Assembly: GCA_963575745.1 (NCBI GenBank)
Contig: CAUYUJ010010424.1
Coordinates: forward strand, 1-64,000
Reading direction: 5' to 3'
Origin: Prorocentrum cordatum
Lineage: Eukaryota > Sar > Dinophyceae > Prorocentrales > Prorocentraceae
Length of the DNA: 64,000 bases
A program made the translations under genes and the position numbers. A model generated the notes under the pieces. The model did not search any database and was not told where the DNA came from. It saw only the letters and a list, made by a program, of their open reading frames with translations. Position 1 is the stretch's first letter. The number at the start of each line of letters is the position of its first letter. Below are positions 1 through 10,412 of this stretch, one piece after another.

Positions 1-840
1 ACGCGCACACGCGCACACGCGCACACGCGCACACGCGCACACGCGCACACGCGCACACGCGCACACGCGCACACGCGCACACGCGCACACGCGCACACGC
101 GCACACGCGCACACGCGCACACGCTCACACGCGCACACGCGCACACGCGCACACGCGCACACGCGCACACGCGCACACGCGCACACGCGCACACGCGCAC
201 ACGCGCACACGCGCACACGCGCGCACGCGCGCACGCGCGCACGCGCGCACGGCGCGCGCAGCGCGCGCGCGCGACCGCGCACACTGCGGGCACGCGCTCA
301 CGCACACCGCACACGCAACACGACACACGAACACGCCACCACGCACACGCACACCGCACACGCACTAGCACTATGCACCCCGCACACGACACGCAACATC
401 GCACACGACACGCACAAGGCACACGCACACGCACACGCACACGCACACGCACAGGCACGCGCACCACGCACACGGGGACGCGCTACGCGCACACGCACAC
501 GCACACGCACACGCACACGCACATCGCGACACGCACAACGCAACACGACACGCAACACGCACACGCACCACGCACACGCCCCACGCACACGCACACACAC
601 GCACGACGCGCACACGCACACGCACAAGCACGCGTCACGCGCACAGCGCACGCCGCGGCTCTCCCTCCTTGGTCTAGCATCACGCACACGCACAACGCAC
701 CACGCCACCCGCACACCAGCCCACGCACACGCCACACGCACACCCGCCGACACGGCACAAACGCACACACCACGCACACACACGCAGTTCGGACACACAA
801 CACACGCACACACCACGCAAACACCTACACACACACACAC
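1..840. repeat. CACG-rich microsatellite and degenerate derivatives
   Basis: An octamer CGCGCACA is repeated almost perfectly from the left edge to about 220, then decays into irregular CACGCA/CGCACA repeats to about 840. Long His/Thr or Cys/Val-rich reading frames here exist on both strands only because the repeat lacks stops; none has normal amino-acid diversity. No gene is seen. Confidence 0.9.
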
Positions 841-924
841 CAATTGCCCGCCCGAGACCGCCGCCACGCCGCTCCCCGCCCGCCGCCCGCCCGCCCGCAC
901 GCCGCCCGCGCGCGCGCCGCGCGC

Positions 925-925
925 G

Positions 926-990
<65 letters not shown>

Positions 991-1018
991 ACACACACAC
1001 ACAACAAACACACAAAAA
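925..1018. repeat. (AC)n microsatellite
   Basis: About 90 bases of AC dinucleotides after a CG-rich run; a continuation of the CA-rich left edge. Confidence 0.9.
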
Positions 1019-1027
1019 ACACAGTTT

Positions 1028-1062
1028 GTGGGAAAAAAAACACACAGTGTGTGTTTTCCCAC
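1028..1062. repeat. Inverted repeat with A-rich centre
   Basis: GTGGGAAAA at the left pairs with TTTTCCCAC at the right, with CACACA/TGTGTG extending the stem. A third half-arm (GTGTGTTTTTCCC) follows directly. It could form a hairpin or cruciform; function unknown. Confidence 0.6.
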
Positions 1063-1211
1063 AGTGCGTGTGTTTTTCCCCACGGATTGGTGGTCGAAGT
1101 TTTCTGGCGTTTTGGGTCCGCCGGGGCGCCCTCGTGATCACGGCCAGATTCCCCCCGCTGTCCTAGTCAACAGGCGCTCTGGGGCAGGTCCCGGGGTTCG
1201 TCAGGGGTCGT

Positions 1212-1247
1212 CTTCGTCGGGCCTTTCGTCGTCGTCGTCGTCGTCAG

Positions 1248-1279
<32 letters not shown>

Positions 1280-1286
1280 TCGTCGG
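1212..1286. repeat. (TCG)n microsatellite
   Basis: TCG/GTC triplet run. The Ser-rich frame across it is treated as a repeat artefact. Confidence 0.85.
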
Positions 1287-1299
1287 TTGAATGTCTTCG

Positions 1300-2416
1300 T
1301 GGTCTTTGTGGTCGCCGTCAGGGTCGTTGTCGTCGGCTGGGCGGGTTTCGGAGCTTCTCGGCTGTTGTCGGGCGTAATCGTCGGTTTTCGATTGTCTTCC
1401 TGTCTATTTCGGGAGGTTTGGGAAAAGAAGAGTAGAAGGAGGGGGGGCAGGAGGAGGACGGCTTAGAGGAGATCGCAAGAGTTATCGCAACAGTTCGGAC
1501 GCGGGTGTCCAGGCCTGGCGGGCATTAGCGCCGCCTGGTCCGCCCTCACATTGGCCGGAGGCGCCGCATGTAGATGGCAGTTGTGGCGAACATCTCCCCT
1601 CTTGCGAGGTCGGAAAGGACCCCGACTAGAACACTTGGCGGGTTGTGGCGATCAGGGTGTGGCGCACCCTGGCACACCCGAAGCTGAAGACAGACTGGCT
1701 TTGAGCTTGCTTTGGCATGCGCGCCTCGGAGCCCTGTGAATGGAAACGCCGCCTTGGGGCATCCCCCTCCGCGCCCCGGCGCTGGGTCTACGGAACATAC
1801 TGCCTGGTGTTCTCGCAGGGCACGGCGTGTGAAAGGAAGGAGATAAGAGCATTGGTGCGCTAGCGGTGAGCAGCACGTCGCGCCTGGAGACTTTCTCGAA
1901 GTGGCCCCAGGGACGGCAGGCGCGCGGAAGGCCTCATGGAGATTGTCTCTGGGGGACCGTGCTCTTTGGAACCTGTAGGGAAGGGGCTCTGGACTGCTTC
2001 TGGATGTTGCTCAGCCTGGGCGCGAGGTTGCAGGCACGTTGCTGCGCGCCGCGACGCTCGCAGTGAGTGTGGTTTTCCGATCATGCGGAGGCTGAGGCTT
2101 GGCCGACGCGAGGCGCTGTGCCAAGGGCACCCCTCCATGGGTACGCTGCACTGGGCTGATTCGGGCGCCTGCGGCCCGGCGGGCGGCATTGGGGCCCCCG
2201 GTCCCCGGTCCCGGGTGGGGCCAGGGGAGTGCCATGGTGGCAGGAAGCACTGCGCGGGGAAGCGGGTGTGCGACGGCAGTGGCCAGCTCAGTGGGCTGAA
2301 GCGACGGTTCTGGAGGCGGTCTGGATATCGTTGATATCGTGCTCTTCTTGCCCCGAAGACTCCTCGCACGCCTGGCGGTGGGTGCCTTGGCCGATCCCAC
2401 CGCCAGGCGATGACCG
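1300..2416. other. No recognisable gene
   Basis: GC-rich sequence with overlapping short open frames on both strands. None shows a recognisable domain, a preferred strand or an exon-like boundary. Confidence 0.5.
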
Positions 2417-2623
2417 TCAAGCCGCGGCCTTCCCGACGCCCTTGCCCGCGGCGCCCTTCACCTTGGACACCGCCTTGACCTTCGCGAGCTTGTTTTCCGA
2501 GAGCTTGGCCGCCTCCTCCAAGACCACCTCGTCGTGTTCCGCCTTGGTCGCAGCGGCCGCGGCCCCAGCGTCTGCGCCAGCTCCTTGACCCGCAGCAGCG
2601 CCTCCTTCAGCAGGGGGTGTGAC
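2417..2623 (-). CDS. Lys/Ala-rich C-terminal exon (hypothetical)
   Basis: On the minus strand a TAG-type acceptor is followed by 68 codons and TGA (2419-2417). The peptide has an Ala/Gly-rich stretch, an acidic-to-basic helical segment (TKAEHDEVVLEEAAKLSEN) and a Lys-rich tail (KLAKVKAVSKVKGAAGKG). The strong GC3 bias and varied composition differ from the surrounding repeats. The tail recalls histone-H1-like or other basic dinoflagellate proteins, but no family can be assigned. Further minus-strand pieces at 2807-2945 and 3131-3290 may be upstream exons of the same gene, with a terminal-inverted-repeat element between them. There is no initiator ATG in this exon, so it is a 3' piece. Confidence 0.5.
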   Translation of the reverse strand, partial: VTPPAEGGAAAGQGAGADAGAAAAATKAEHDEVVLEEAAKLSENKLAKVKAVSKVKGAAGKGVGKAAA

Positions 2624-2806
2624 CTAGGCTGTGGTCTGCTCGATTGATTTCGTGTTTGGACGCTTAAAGGACGGTTTGCCCGCGGCGCGTGACTTCGTAT
2701 TTGGACGCTTGACGGGCATCCGCTTGCGGGGGTGACGCCCCCCCACGCGCATTAAGAAACTCGGAGTAGCCAGCGTCAGCGCCGCGAGCACCAGCGCAGC
2801 AGCCCT

Positions 2807-2945
2807 CTCTCCCTTTCCTCCGCGACCGCGAGCGCGTTTCCTCAACCGATTCACGCTGGCCACCGCTCGGTCGTGCTCGTGGTTCGCGTCGCTGTGCGCG
2901 GCATCAGCCCGCTGCAACGCCGCCGCCGCCGACTGCTGCTTCGGC
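2807..2945 (-). CDS. Possible coiled-coil exon of the same minus-strand gene
   Basis: The minus-strand frame reads QSAAALQRADAAHSDANHE, then HDRAVASVNRLRKRARG: an Ala/Leu/charged heptad-like pattern typical of a coiled coil, ending in basic residues. Just upstream on the same strand (about 2930-2965) a different frame reads KLANAAAAEAAV, so either a short intron or a frameshift separates them. A degraded LINE ORF1 coiled coil is an alternative, since dinoflagellate LINE ORF1 proteins have such segments. Confidence 0.35.
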
Positions 2946-2979
2946 TGCGGCTGCGTTGGCGAGCTTCTCCTCACCACCC

Positions 2980-3131
2980 ACCAAACCACCTCAACCCAAC
3001 CCGAAGGCTCATATTTACCCTCGATTTCCAGTGGGGGGGGGTCGGGAAATATCGAGAAAAAACACATGTGGAATCCTTACCCCCCACAACCCGAAATTCG
3101 GGTCGTCGGGTTGGGTTGGGGTGGTCTGGTA
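2980..3131. mobile_element. Short terminal-inverted-repeat element (MITE-like)
   Basis: The left end (CCACCTCAACCCAACCCGA core, 2980-3004) is the near-perfect inverse of the right end (3105-3130), giving ~25-bp terminal inverted repeats around about 100 bp that include CCACAACCCGAAATTCGGG. Minus-strand coding-like sequence ends just right of it (FLKEKVEM) and resumes just left of it (EKLANAA). It may therefore sit in, or be, an intron. No transposase is encoded. Confidence 0.7.
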
Positions 3132-3290
3132 GGTAGTCATTTCCACCTTCTCCTTCAAGAAGGCCTTCAGCACTGGGTAGTGTGTGTGCCGGATGGCCGC
3201 CATCCGGTGGTCCGCGACGCCGTCTGAGGAGATCCACGGCGGCCTCGGCGGCTGCCCGCGACTGCGGCTGCCGCTCCTGCAGTCGACCCG
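3131..3290 (-). CDS. Possible upstream exon of the minus-strand basic gene
   Basis: On the minus strand one frame reads LQERQPQSRAAAEAAVDLL and an overlapping frame reads HRMAAIRHTHYPVLKAFLKE, then KVEM. Both look protein-like but they are in different frames, so a frameshift or splice lies between them. The segment ends against the inverted-repeat element at 3131. Product unknown. Confidence 0.3.
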
Positions 3291-3324
3291 TCCTCCGTCT
3301 CGGCGAGGGTGACCATCTTGGTAC

Positions 3325-3432
3325 TGCCTCCAGGAGGGGAGGAGGAGGAGGAGGAGGAGGAGGAGGAGGAGGAGGAGGAGGAGGAGGAGAAGGAGGAGGA
3401 GAAGGAGGAGGAGGAGGAGGAGGAGGAGGCGG
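3325..3432. repeat. (GGA)n microsatellite
   Basis: GGA/GAG triplets. The 504-aa proline-rich minus-strand frame spanning this tract is a repeat artefact over much of its length. Confidence 0.9.
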
Positions 3433-3689
3433 TGTTGGAAGAAGAGGATTCCTCTTGATTTCCTCTAGGGGTGTCCTGGGGGCCTCTTGTGCCTTTTCAA
3501 GGCCTCCTGGGTGCCTCTCGTGGGCCTCGGGGGATTGCCTGGCAGAAGAGGCTGTGTCAGGCCCCTCCCCTGTTCGACAGGCAATTTCGCCTTTGGTGGT
3601 TGCTCGGAGGGGAACCCCTCTCGCCCTGCCCTCCTCGGGCGCGCGGGCGCGGCAGGGGCGGCCGGGGATGTGGCTCGAAGAAGCGACGC

Positions 3690-4100
3690 CGGCATGAACA
3701 TGACTCCCGGAGCTCCGCGCGGATCTCTCGGGTCGGCGCTTAGGCCTCCCCAGGCGAGGCAGTTTCTCCACAACAGGCGTTTTCGGAGGGTTCCGAGCCT
3801 TGGGACCCTCACCGATCGACCAGGCTCGAGAATGTAGCAGAAAGATTGCGTCTCGCAATTTTTCTCGGTGTTGCATTGTTATACGCAATGTCGGATCCCC
3901 GGGTCCTTCCTCCTCTCGACGTAGAAAAGACGGCATACGACTCCGCATGGATTTTCGGAGCTCCGCGCGGATTCTTTGGCTCTGCGCGGCGCCTCTCCGC
4001 GCGCCATGGGCGGGGTGTCCATCGCCGATCCAAGAACTCCGAGCGGACCTCCGACAGTTTATGTTTACGCAGCTTCTCGTTCCTGTAGCGGTGGCGGTGG
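3690..4100. mobile_element. Palindromic GGTCCGCGCGGA-family element, diverged copy
   Basis: A left arm (about 3690-3745) carries GAACATGACTCCCGGAGC followed by CCGCGCGGATCTCTCGGGTCGG. An internal palindrome (3953-4060) and a right arm ending TTATGTTTACGCAGC (about 4085) match the perfect palindrome at 11476-11678. No coding capacity is needed to explain the sequence; nearby ORFs repeating SARISRIGA are translations of the arms. Confidence 0.6.
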
Positions 4101-4615
4101 TTGCAGCGGCACCGGTCGGGATTGTGGATGCAGTGGCGGCAGTCGCCGGCGCGGGCGCCGCGTGGAGAGAGGTCGTAGAGGAGGGCGCCAACGTCAAGGC
4201 GGGCTTTCTTTTTGCCACTTGGTCTGCAGCACTGGAAGCGTGCCTCTCGCCCAGGGAGGCCCACTGGTTGCCAGAGGGCCATGTTGCGCGCGGGCGTCGG
4301 TTTTGGCAGATCAGGGTAGAGGGAGAGAGCGATACAGTCGGGCCGCTGAAGAAGGAAGCCTTGTCCTTGGGGAGGAACTCAGTGTTCCTTAATCGTTCTA
4401 CGGTTTGTTTCAGGCTATCCTTAGGTTCTCTATTGGAAATCGAAGTTTGACCAATGGAAAAGCAGGGGCCTCGTTCCTCATTCAAGGCTCCTTGTGACAG
4501 CGCTTCGACTGTAGAGGAGGACGAAGCGTGGGGAGGAGGAATGCGGGAGAAGGGGGAGCACAGTGATGGGAAGGAGAAGGAGGAACAGGAGGCAAGGCGC
4601 GGGGGGGGTAGGGAG

Positions 4616-4720
4616 GGATGGGGGTAGGGAGGGAGGGAGGGAGGGAGGGAGGGAAGGGGGAAGAGGAAGGGAGCGAGGGGGGCATGGAGGGAGGGAGGTA
4701 GGGATAGGAAGGAGAGGGAG
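4616..4720. repeat. (GGGA)n and related purine tract
   Basis: GGGA tetramers and GGAGG variants on the plus strand, followed to about 4930 by the complementary pyrimidine-rich bias. No gene. Confidence 0.85.
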
Positions 4721-5164
4721 AAGACAGCGCCCCTTCCATCAGCCTCATCCGTCTCTCTCCGGCCTGCTCCTCTTGCTTCTCACCCATCAGTTCTCCCTCC
4801 TCCCCCTTGCCTTCGTCCACCACTCCGCCCCGCATCACTTTGTCATTATTTCCTTTTCTTCCTCCACTCCTCGTTTTCCATCTGCCTCCCCTCACCCCTC
4901 CTCATTCCTCCCCCTCCCTCCCACATCTTCTTCTCCCCGTCCCCTCACTCGTCCTCGACGCCGCCGTCGCCGTCGTCCCTGTTGGTGGCGCCGCTGAAGC
5001 CGTCCTCGTCCTCGCCGCCGTAGCCGTCGTTGGGGAAGCAGAGGATCACGATGCCGCTGCTCCGCGGGCCTCTCTTTGGGGAGCGCTCTCACCGGGATCT
5101 CGAGGCGAATCCAGCCGCGGCGACGAGGGATGGGCAGCGGAACTAGTATCTTTCCTTCCTCCGA

Positions 5165-5292
5165 GCCGGAGGATGAGGAGGAGGAGGAGGAGGAGGAAGA
5201 GGAGGAGGAGGAGGAGGAGGAGGAGGCGGAGGACCAGGAGGAGGAGGAGGAGACGGAGGAGGAGGAGGAGAAGGAGGAGGAGGAGGAGGGTG
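5165..5292. repeat. (GGA)n microsatellite
   Basis: GGA/GAG repeats. The polyglutamate and polyarginine frames over it are artefacts. Confidence 0.9.
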
Positions 5293-5477
5293 TTCTGGCC
5301 CGCCCTCGTCGACGTCGCCGTCGTCTCGCTGCCGCTCTCGCCCACCCCGTCGCCCTCGCCGGCGTCGCCGTCCTCCGCCGGCCCGGAGAGGTCCGCCGCA
5401 CGCGGGCGCTCCCGCCGCGCCCGACGCAGGACGCCTCGGCCGGCAGGGGGGCGGAGGGAGCGATTCGGCGCTCAAGA

Positions 5478-5640
5478 GTCAGGAGGGAAAAAGCACAGAC
5501 ACAATGAATCGTCGATCCCAAGGAAAATATGGGAAACTATGGGAAGTGGCGGGGAAGACAAAAAACCAGAAAATATTGGGAAATATGAGGAATCCTGTTA
5601 TTTGTGTGTATTTGTTTGTGTGTCCCAGGGCCCCTTCAAA
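5478..5640 (+). mobile_element. Dispersed ~160-bp element, copy 1
   Basis: Shares a collinear ~160-bp block with 12922-13084 and 13851-14047. It begins GTCAGGAGGGAAAAA, then ACAGACACAATGAATCGTCG, an A-rich AAATATGGGAA segment, AGTGGCGGGGAAGAC, and TTTGTGTGTATTTGTTTG, ending GGGGCCCCTTCA. All three copies point the same way. It is AT-richer than its surroundings and encodes no protein. Confidence 0.8.
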
Positions 5641-5870
5641 GAGACGGGGGTCAACGCAAACGGGGTCAGCCAGGACACCGGATCCTGCAGGATCCTGCGA
5701 AGACCCCCTCTGGCTGACCCGGGTTAGCGAGCCGCTCGTGGCCGCGAAGCGGCCACGCATATTGGCTGACCTGGGTCTGCGAAGCCTTGCGTTGGAGTTG
5801 TTTTGTTCTTGCATTGCAGTTGTTGGTTTCTTGCTGACCCGGGTCTGATTGACCCGGGTTAGCAGATGCC
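5640..5870 (+). repeat. GCTGACCCGGGTT minisatellite
   Basis: Several copies of a GCTGACCCGGGTTAG-like motif, spaced irregularly, follow element copy 1. The same motif precedes and follows copy 2 (12795-12912 and 13118-13143), so motif and element probably travelled together. Confidence 0.65.
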
Positions 5871-6594
5871 CGAGCGAGGAAGGTGAGGTGTCAGGGGCTG
5901 CGTTAGGCACCCCGAACGCGTTCCACTGCTCGCAAAGTGCCTGATCGCAACTTTCGACAAGCACACGCCTGCATCGTAAATCCCACATGGCGGATCCAGG
6001 CCATCTGGGAGAAGTTTCTGTGCGAGCAGTGAATCGCGCTTGTCCAGCTAGGGGGGCGATGGGCTCCAGGTGGGGGGGGAGCATTGGCCACCAGTCGCCT
6101 ACTCATCTCCGATAGGGGCACGAGGGCCCATTCCGCTAAGGAGCTCGCGCACTCGCTTTCGGAGGCCTGTCGCCAGTCTGTCGGCGAGGCATCATCGAGT
6201 CCAGGTCGATGTTTTGTCGAAGCCTCGTGCGAGGGCGATTCGAGTAGGGGGTCAACAACAGAATTGATCCACCCCAGAATTGCCTTTTCCGTCGAAGCCC
6301 TGAACAATACGTGGACTGTTCGTAGATCCACGCGTGGTCTACATATTTTCTCGTAGACTGGGCGACAAAAATCAATACTGGTGTACATCAAATCTGTAGT
6401 CGATCCCCTACTCGAGCGATTGGTAATCTTCAAGACAAACTGAGATTCAGACGTTATCGTTGAGTTCTGTGTTTGTTCTACATGCTGTGTATCGGAGGCC
6501 CTCTTGGATCGCCTGGGGGGCTGCTTGAGGCTGTGTCGGGCAGATCGCGCGACTCGGAAGGTCTTTGGGTTCCTCTGGCTATTCTAGGCTTCGG
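5871..6594. other. No recognisable gene
   Basis: Mixed-composition unique sequence with short overlapping frames on both strands. No domain, exon boundary or RNA gene recognised. Confidence 0.45.
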
Positions 6595-7620
6595 GGGCGC
6601 GAACATGGCGAACTTTACTATGGATCGTGGGTTCGGGCACGAGCACGGCGTAATTCACCAGAGATCGTGGCATCGACGCGAACATTGTGTACATGACGAG
6701 GGATCGTGGCCTCGGGGACGCGACTATAGCGTAATGTACAAGGCATCGTCGTTTCGGGTGTTCGAATATGTCGTAACTTGCAAGGGATCGTGGCCTCGGG
6801 GACGCGAATCGTGTATAATTGTTCAAGGGGTCGTGGCCTCGGGGACGCGACTACAGCGTAATGTGCAAGGGATCGTCGTTTCGGGGACGCGAACATGTGG
6901 TAACTTACAAGGGATGCTGGCCTTGGGGACGATACGATGGAATATTGTATACTTTACGAAGGATCGTTGCCTCGGGGACGCAACTATGATATGCTTTAAA
7001 AGAGGTCGTTGCCTCGCGAATATAGTATAAGTTGCAAGGGAACGCGACCTGGGGGAAGTCAATAGTTTATACTTTACAAGGGATCGCGGCCTCGAATACG
7101 CGAGTGTGGCGTAATTTGCAAGGGATCGTGGCCTCGGGGACGCGAGCATTGTGACTTTATAAGCTCGGGGACGCGAGCATAGTGTATTTTTCAAGGGGTC
7201 GTGGCCCCAGAGACTCGAACACTATGTGCTTCAAAAGGGGTGGCCTCGGGGACGCGGATCGAGTTTACTGTGCCAAGGATCGTGGCCTGGGAGAAGCGAG
7301 CATTGAAATTTATACAGAGGATCGCGGCCTCGCAGAGGCGACTCTGGTGGAAATTCTGAGGGATCGTGGCCTTGGGGACGCGACTCGTGTACAATGTGCG
7401 AGGGAACGTGGCCGCGGGGACGCGACCACGGGGTAACGTGCGAGGGGACGTGGCCTCGGGGACGCGAACCTGGTGCAATCTGCACCAGGTCATTGGTTCT
7501 CGGGGACGCGAACATCCTTTAGGCCACGAGGGACAGTGGCCCCTGAGGCGCGAACCTTATTTTCTTGCACGTGTCCTTAAGGCCCAGGAATTCGGACAAC
7601 CCGATTCGGGGACGCTGGCC
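6595..7620. repeat. Minisatellite of ~42-bp units
   Basis: More than 20 diverged units built on AAGGGATCGTGGCCTCGGG then GACGCGAACAT and a short AT-rich linker. Unit starts step by about 40-45 bp (near 6621, 6661, 6701, 6745, 6783, 6827, 6869). Minus-strand frames read (ASPRPRSLVKYTIF)n, but the units carry frame-breaking length changes, so translation is not supported. Confidence 0.9.
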
Positions 7621-7837
7621 AGAACGGTTTGAGGCTACCACCCCTCGCGCGGACGTCAGTTGACAGTGGGAAGCAGAAAGCAGTACCAGAAATTTGTCCT
7701 GCGTTCTATGCTTGCCTCCTCCTGTTCTCTTGTCCTCCATGCCGCCGCCCTCCCTCTTGCTGTCGCCGCGCTGTCTCGGGTCTCTCTGCTTATGACCATG
7801 TTCCACCTTTTTTTCTCGACTGCAGCAGGCGTAGCCT

Positions 7838-8095
7838 CGGAGCTCTGTACGCCACCGAGGAGGAAGACAGAGAGGACTACAACACTGGAGACTTGCAACT
7901 GGAACTGCAGCAGGGAGCAGCAGGCCTAGAGGTTGACACCAACACCAGTTTCGGCGGTGTGCCTCCACCGAGGGAAGAAGACCCCGATCTCGGTGACGGT
8001 GGTAACTTTCTGGCTTCCAGGTTGGCCGAGATAGTTCCACCAGCGCCGACATCTAGGATCATCTTCCCCCTGTGGAGGCACCCCCCGTGTTGGTG
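7838..8095 (+). CDS. Possible acidic exon (hypothetical)
   Basis: After a pyrimidine tract and CTGCAG a plus-strand frame reads GALYATEEEDREDYNTGD, then LQLELQQGAAGLEVDTNTSF and a Pro/Asp-rich part. Composition is varied and acidic, unlike the neighbouring repeats, but the opposite strand is also open and no family is recognised. Upstream, 7660-7837 has a hydrophobic frame. An unconfirmed exon or a retroelement linker are both possible. Confidence 0.25.
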
Positions 8096-8205
8096 CTGGT
8101 GCCCATCTCCAGGCCTCCGGGCAGAAAGCGGCAGGCCTGCCCCGCGCAGCCCGGTGGCCCCCATCTAGGGGGGCCGCCGGCTCTGGGGCCCGAGGCCGTC
8201 CTCAC

Positions 8206-8478
8206 TCTCTCAGGCGATCGCGAACATGGATCCAGACCTCTGGGAGTCCGCGTCGTGACGAATCAGGCGATCGGGTTTGGGAACCTCGCGCCCCGAGACG
8301 CCGAGCAGTTCTGTGCTCTGAGGACCGAGGGCTGCTCGCTCCGAGCGCCTCGCCCCCCCCTCCCCACGGCCGTCCTCACCCGGCCGAGGCGGTCGCCGCT
8401 GGTGCCGTCTGTCGCCGTCGGCGCCGTCGCCAGCGCCGCCGTCGTTGGCGCCTCTCTCAGGCGATCGCAAACATGGAT
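8206..8478 (+). repeat. Direct repeat CTCAGGCGATCGCGAACATG
   Basis: A 26-bp sequence at 8206-8232 recurs at 8453-8478 with one or two changes, each copy continuing into GGATC. GC-rich spacer between. They may be the ends of a small element. Confidence 0.6.
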
Positions 8479-8479
8479 C

Positions 8480-8650
8480 AAGGGGGCGTGGATTAGCGAC
8501 GGGTCCCGTTTCCAGGGGAAATCGCGGCTTTCCGCCGCCGAGCGAGGCGGCATTTGGCCGCATTTTGGGGAGGACACCTCCCCCGATCCATGGATTTGGC
8601 GACCGCGCGCCAAATCCATGGATCGCTAATCCATGCTTGCGCGCCCCCGA
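8480..8650. mobile_element. Foldback element with perfect 18-bp hairpin
   Basis: Outer arms (GGGGGCGTGGATTAGCGA at 8484; its inverse with an insertion at about 8625-8650) enclose a perfect inner hairpin: an 18-bp arm at 8584-8601, a 6-base loop, and its exact inverse at 8608-8625 around CCATGG. Non-coding. Confidence 0.65.
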
Positions 8651-8890
8651 CTCTCTGGTCAGTGGAGACCCATGCCAAGAAGCACCCCGCTTGCCTCCAG
8701 GGTGCCCTGGGCTTTGTGGGTTTTGGGGAGCGCGGCTCTCCCACAACAGAAATCGATGGACGTCCTGGGGTTCCAGGTTTGGGTTTCTTCAATGAAGGTT
8801 TCTTGTGGTCGGGCCCCTGCTGTAAATGTCGTTACCTGCAGTGACGTTCGGGGCAGATAACGCGGCCGATTTGCTCGGCGCAGAGCAAGC

Positions 8891-8971
8891 AGGAGGCCAC
8901 ATGCGAGCCCTACCCGACTTCCCCCCTTAGGAATCGTTGGGTGGTGGGGTAGGGCTCGCACGTGGCCTCCT
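8891..8971. mobile_element. Foldback element, 25-bp arms
   Basis: 8891-8915 (AGGAGGCCACATGCGAGCCC then TACCC) is the inverse of 8947-8971 with one mismatch; the spacer is 31 bases. The inner GGGTAGGG motif is shared with the two hairpin units at 9216-9378. Confidence 0.75.
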
Positions 8972-9215
8972 GACAAGGCCGGAGAAAGGGTGGATCAGTC
9001 TGCGGTCCGTTCCTTTTCTGAAGCAGGTCCCACAGAGTGCTTAAGAGGTCCGCATCCCGTTCTGGTTCGACTGCGCTGCGCACCACGTCGCCGTGATGGA
9101 CAGTTGTTCGCTGGGGGCGTCCGCTCGCCCTCCGCTCGTTGGAACAGACACTGGCGCCTGTCCGAGGGCGCTACGCCACTCGAGGCTGCGGAAGGGGCAG
9201 AGGACCAGTCGGCGG

Positions 9216-9378
9216 CGAAATCCGAACCCCACCCTCGCCGCTCAACGATACAGGCGACTCGATGGGTGGAGGGGGTAGGGTTCGGAATCCGTCGAACCTT
9301 GTGCGAAGTCCGAACCCTACCCCCGCCTCCCATTGATTCAGGGGAGTCGGTGGTTGGTGGGGGTAGGGTTCGGATGCC
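9216..9378. mobile_element. Two tandem ~73-bp hairpin units
   Basis: Each unit opens with CGAAATCCGAACCC or CGAAGTCCGAACCCTACCCC and closes with GGGGGTAGGGTTCGGA, its inverse. The second follows the first after about 15 bases. The sequence relates to the foldback at 8891-8971. Non-coding. Confidence 0.7.
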
Positions 9379-9479
9379 GCCGCCCACTGAGGAGGGGAAC
9401 GACGAGGACGCTGATGGAGAGGAAGAGGGACCATCCTTTGAGGTCAGGACGCTAACTTTCGTTTCGCACCGAGCGCTCT

Positions 9480-10205
9480 CGCCCGGCTTCAGGTCCTGGG
9501 GCCCTCACGGGCCGATTTCGCTCGAGCATTGCTATGGGAAGACACGGCTTGGGGCTTCGGGTCGAGATTGTCTTCATTGGAAAGACAGGGTCTGGAGCAG
9601 CGGGTCGAGATTTGTGTTGGTGTTGTTTTTCCGTTGCGTCAGATCTCCAGAATGGACAGTGTGGCGGGGGAGGAGGGACGGGAAGGGGGAATGGGGACAA
9701 GGGGGGTGAGTTGAGCGGGGGTATGGCGGGATGGGGAGGGGTAAGGGATGGAAAGGGGACGCGGACTCCTTCCTCCCGTCCCCATCCGTCTCCCCTTCCC
9801 CTTCCCCAGGCCTCCCTCCTCGCCCCTCTCCCCTCATCGTCCTGCCTCCTCCCTGTCTCCCTACTATCTGCGGGGCCTTCCCACGCTTCTCTCGGAAAGT
9901 TCGGGCCCTGGATTTGGCAACAGGTTGCTAGAGCCGTCGCCCCATACGTCAGGAGATTAGTGGAAGCCGTGCTGGAATGCTCTCTCCAGGATCTCTGAGG
10001 GCTTTTTCGTGCTGGTACCTGGAAGCGCCACGTCCAGGTATGTGGCCAGCCCCCCATCTGAGAGGATCTTACAAGGTAGTTGAAACCTCGCGGGGAAAAA
10101 CACCTGCTGCCTCCCCCCCAGCGATGACGACGCCGACGTGGAGCGAAGGAGCTCCAGGGAAACTCGGAGGAGGGCGACAACGACCAGCACCTGCAGGCCC
10201 CGCCG
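9480..10205. other. No recognisable gene
   Basis: G-rich then C/T-rich low-complexity sequence (9655-9860) and unique GC-rich sequence. Open frames are present on both strands without recognisable content. Confidence 0.45.
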
Positions 10206-10219
10206 CCGCCGCCGCCACA

Positions 10220-10278
<59 letters not shown>

Positions 10279-10412
10279 CATCGTCGTCGTCGTCGTCGTC
10301 GTCTTCGTCAACGTCGTCTTCGTCGTCGTTGTCGTCTTCGTCGTCGTTGTCGTCTTCGTCGTCGTTGTCGTCTTCGTCTTCGTCTTCGTCGTCGTCGTCG
10401 TTGTCATCTCCC
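10205..10412. repeat. (TCG)n microsatellite
   Basis: About 200 bases of TCG/GTC triplets with scattered TTG variants; poly-Val, poly-Arg and poly-Asp frames here are artefacts. C/T-rich sequence without a gene follows to about 10800. Confidence 0.95.

Noticed and set aside
1-235. Telomere
   Set aside because: The octamer CGCGCACA is not a known telomeric repeat, and the window edge is arbitrary.
373-1137. 254-aa His/Thr-rich ORF and its Cys/Val-rich opposite
   Set aside because: CACACA microsatellite translation.
2971-4485. 504-aa proline-rich minus-strand ORF
   Set aside because: Crosses a (GGA)n tract, an inverted-repeat element and a palindromic element; only the 3131-3290 part has coding character.
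6595-7620. CRISPR-like array of evenly spaced repeats
   Set aside because: Spacers are not unique sequences of constant length; the whole unit is a diverged minisatellite in a eukaryotic genome.
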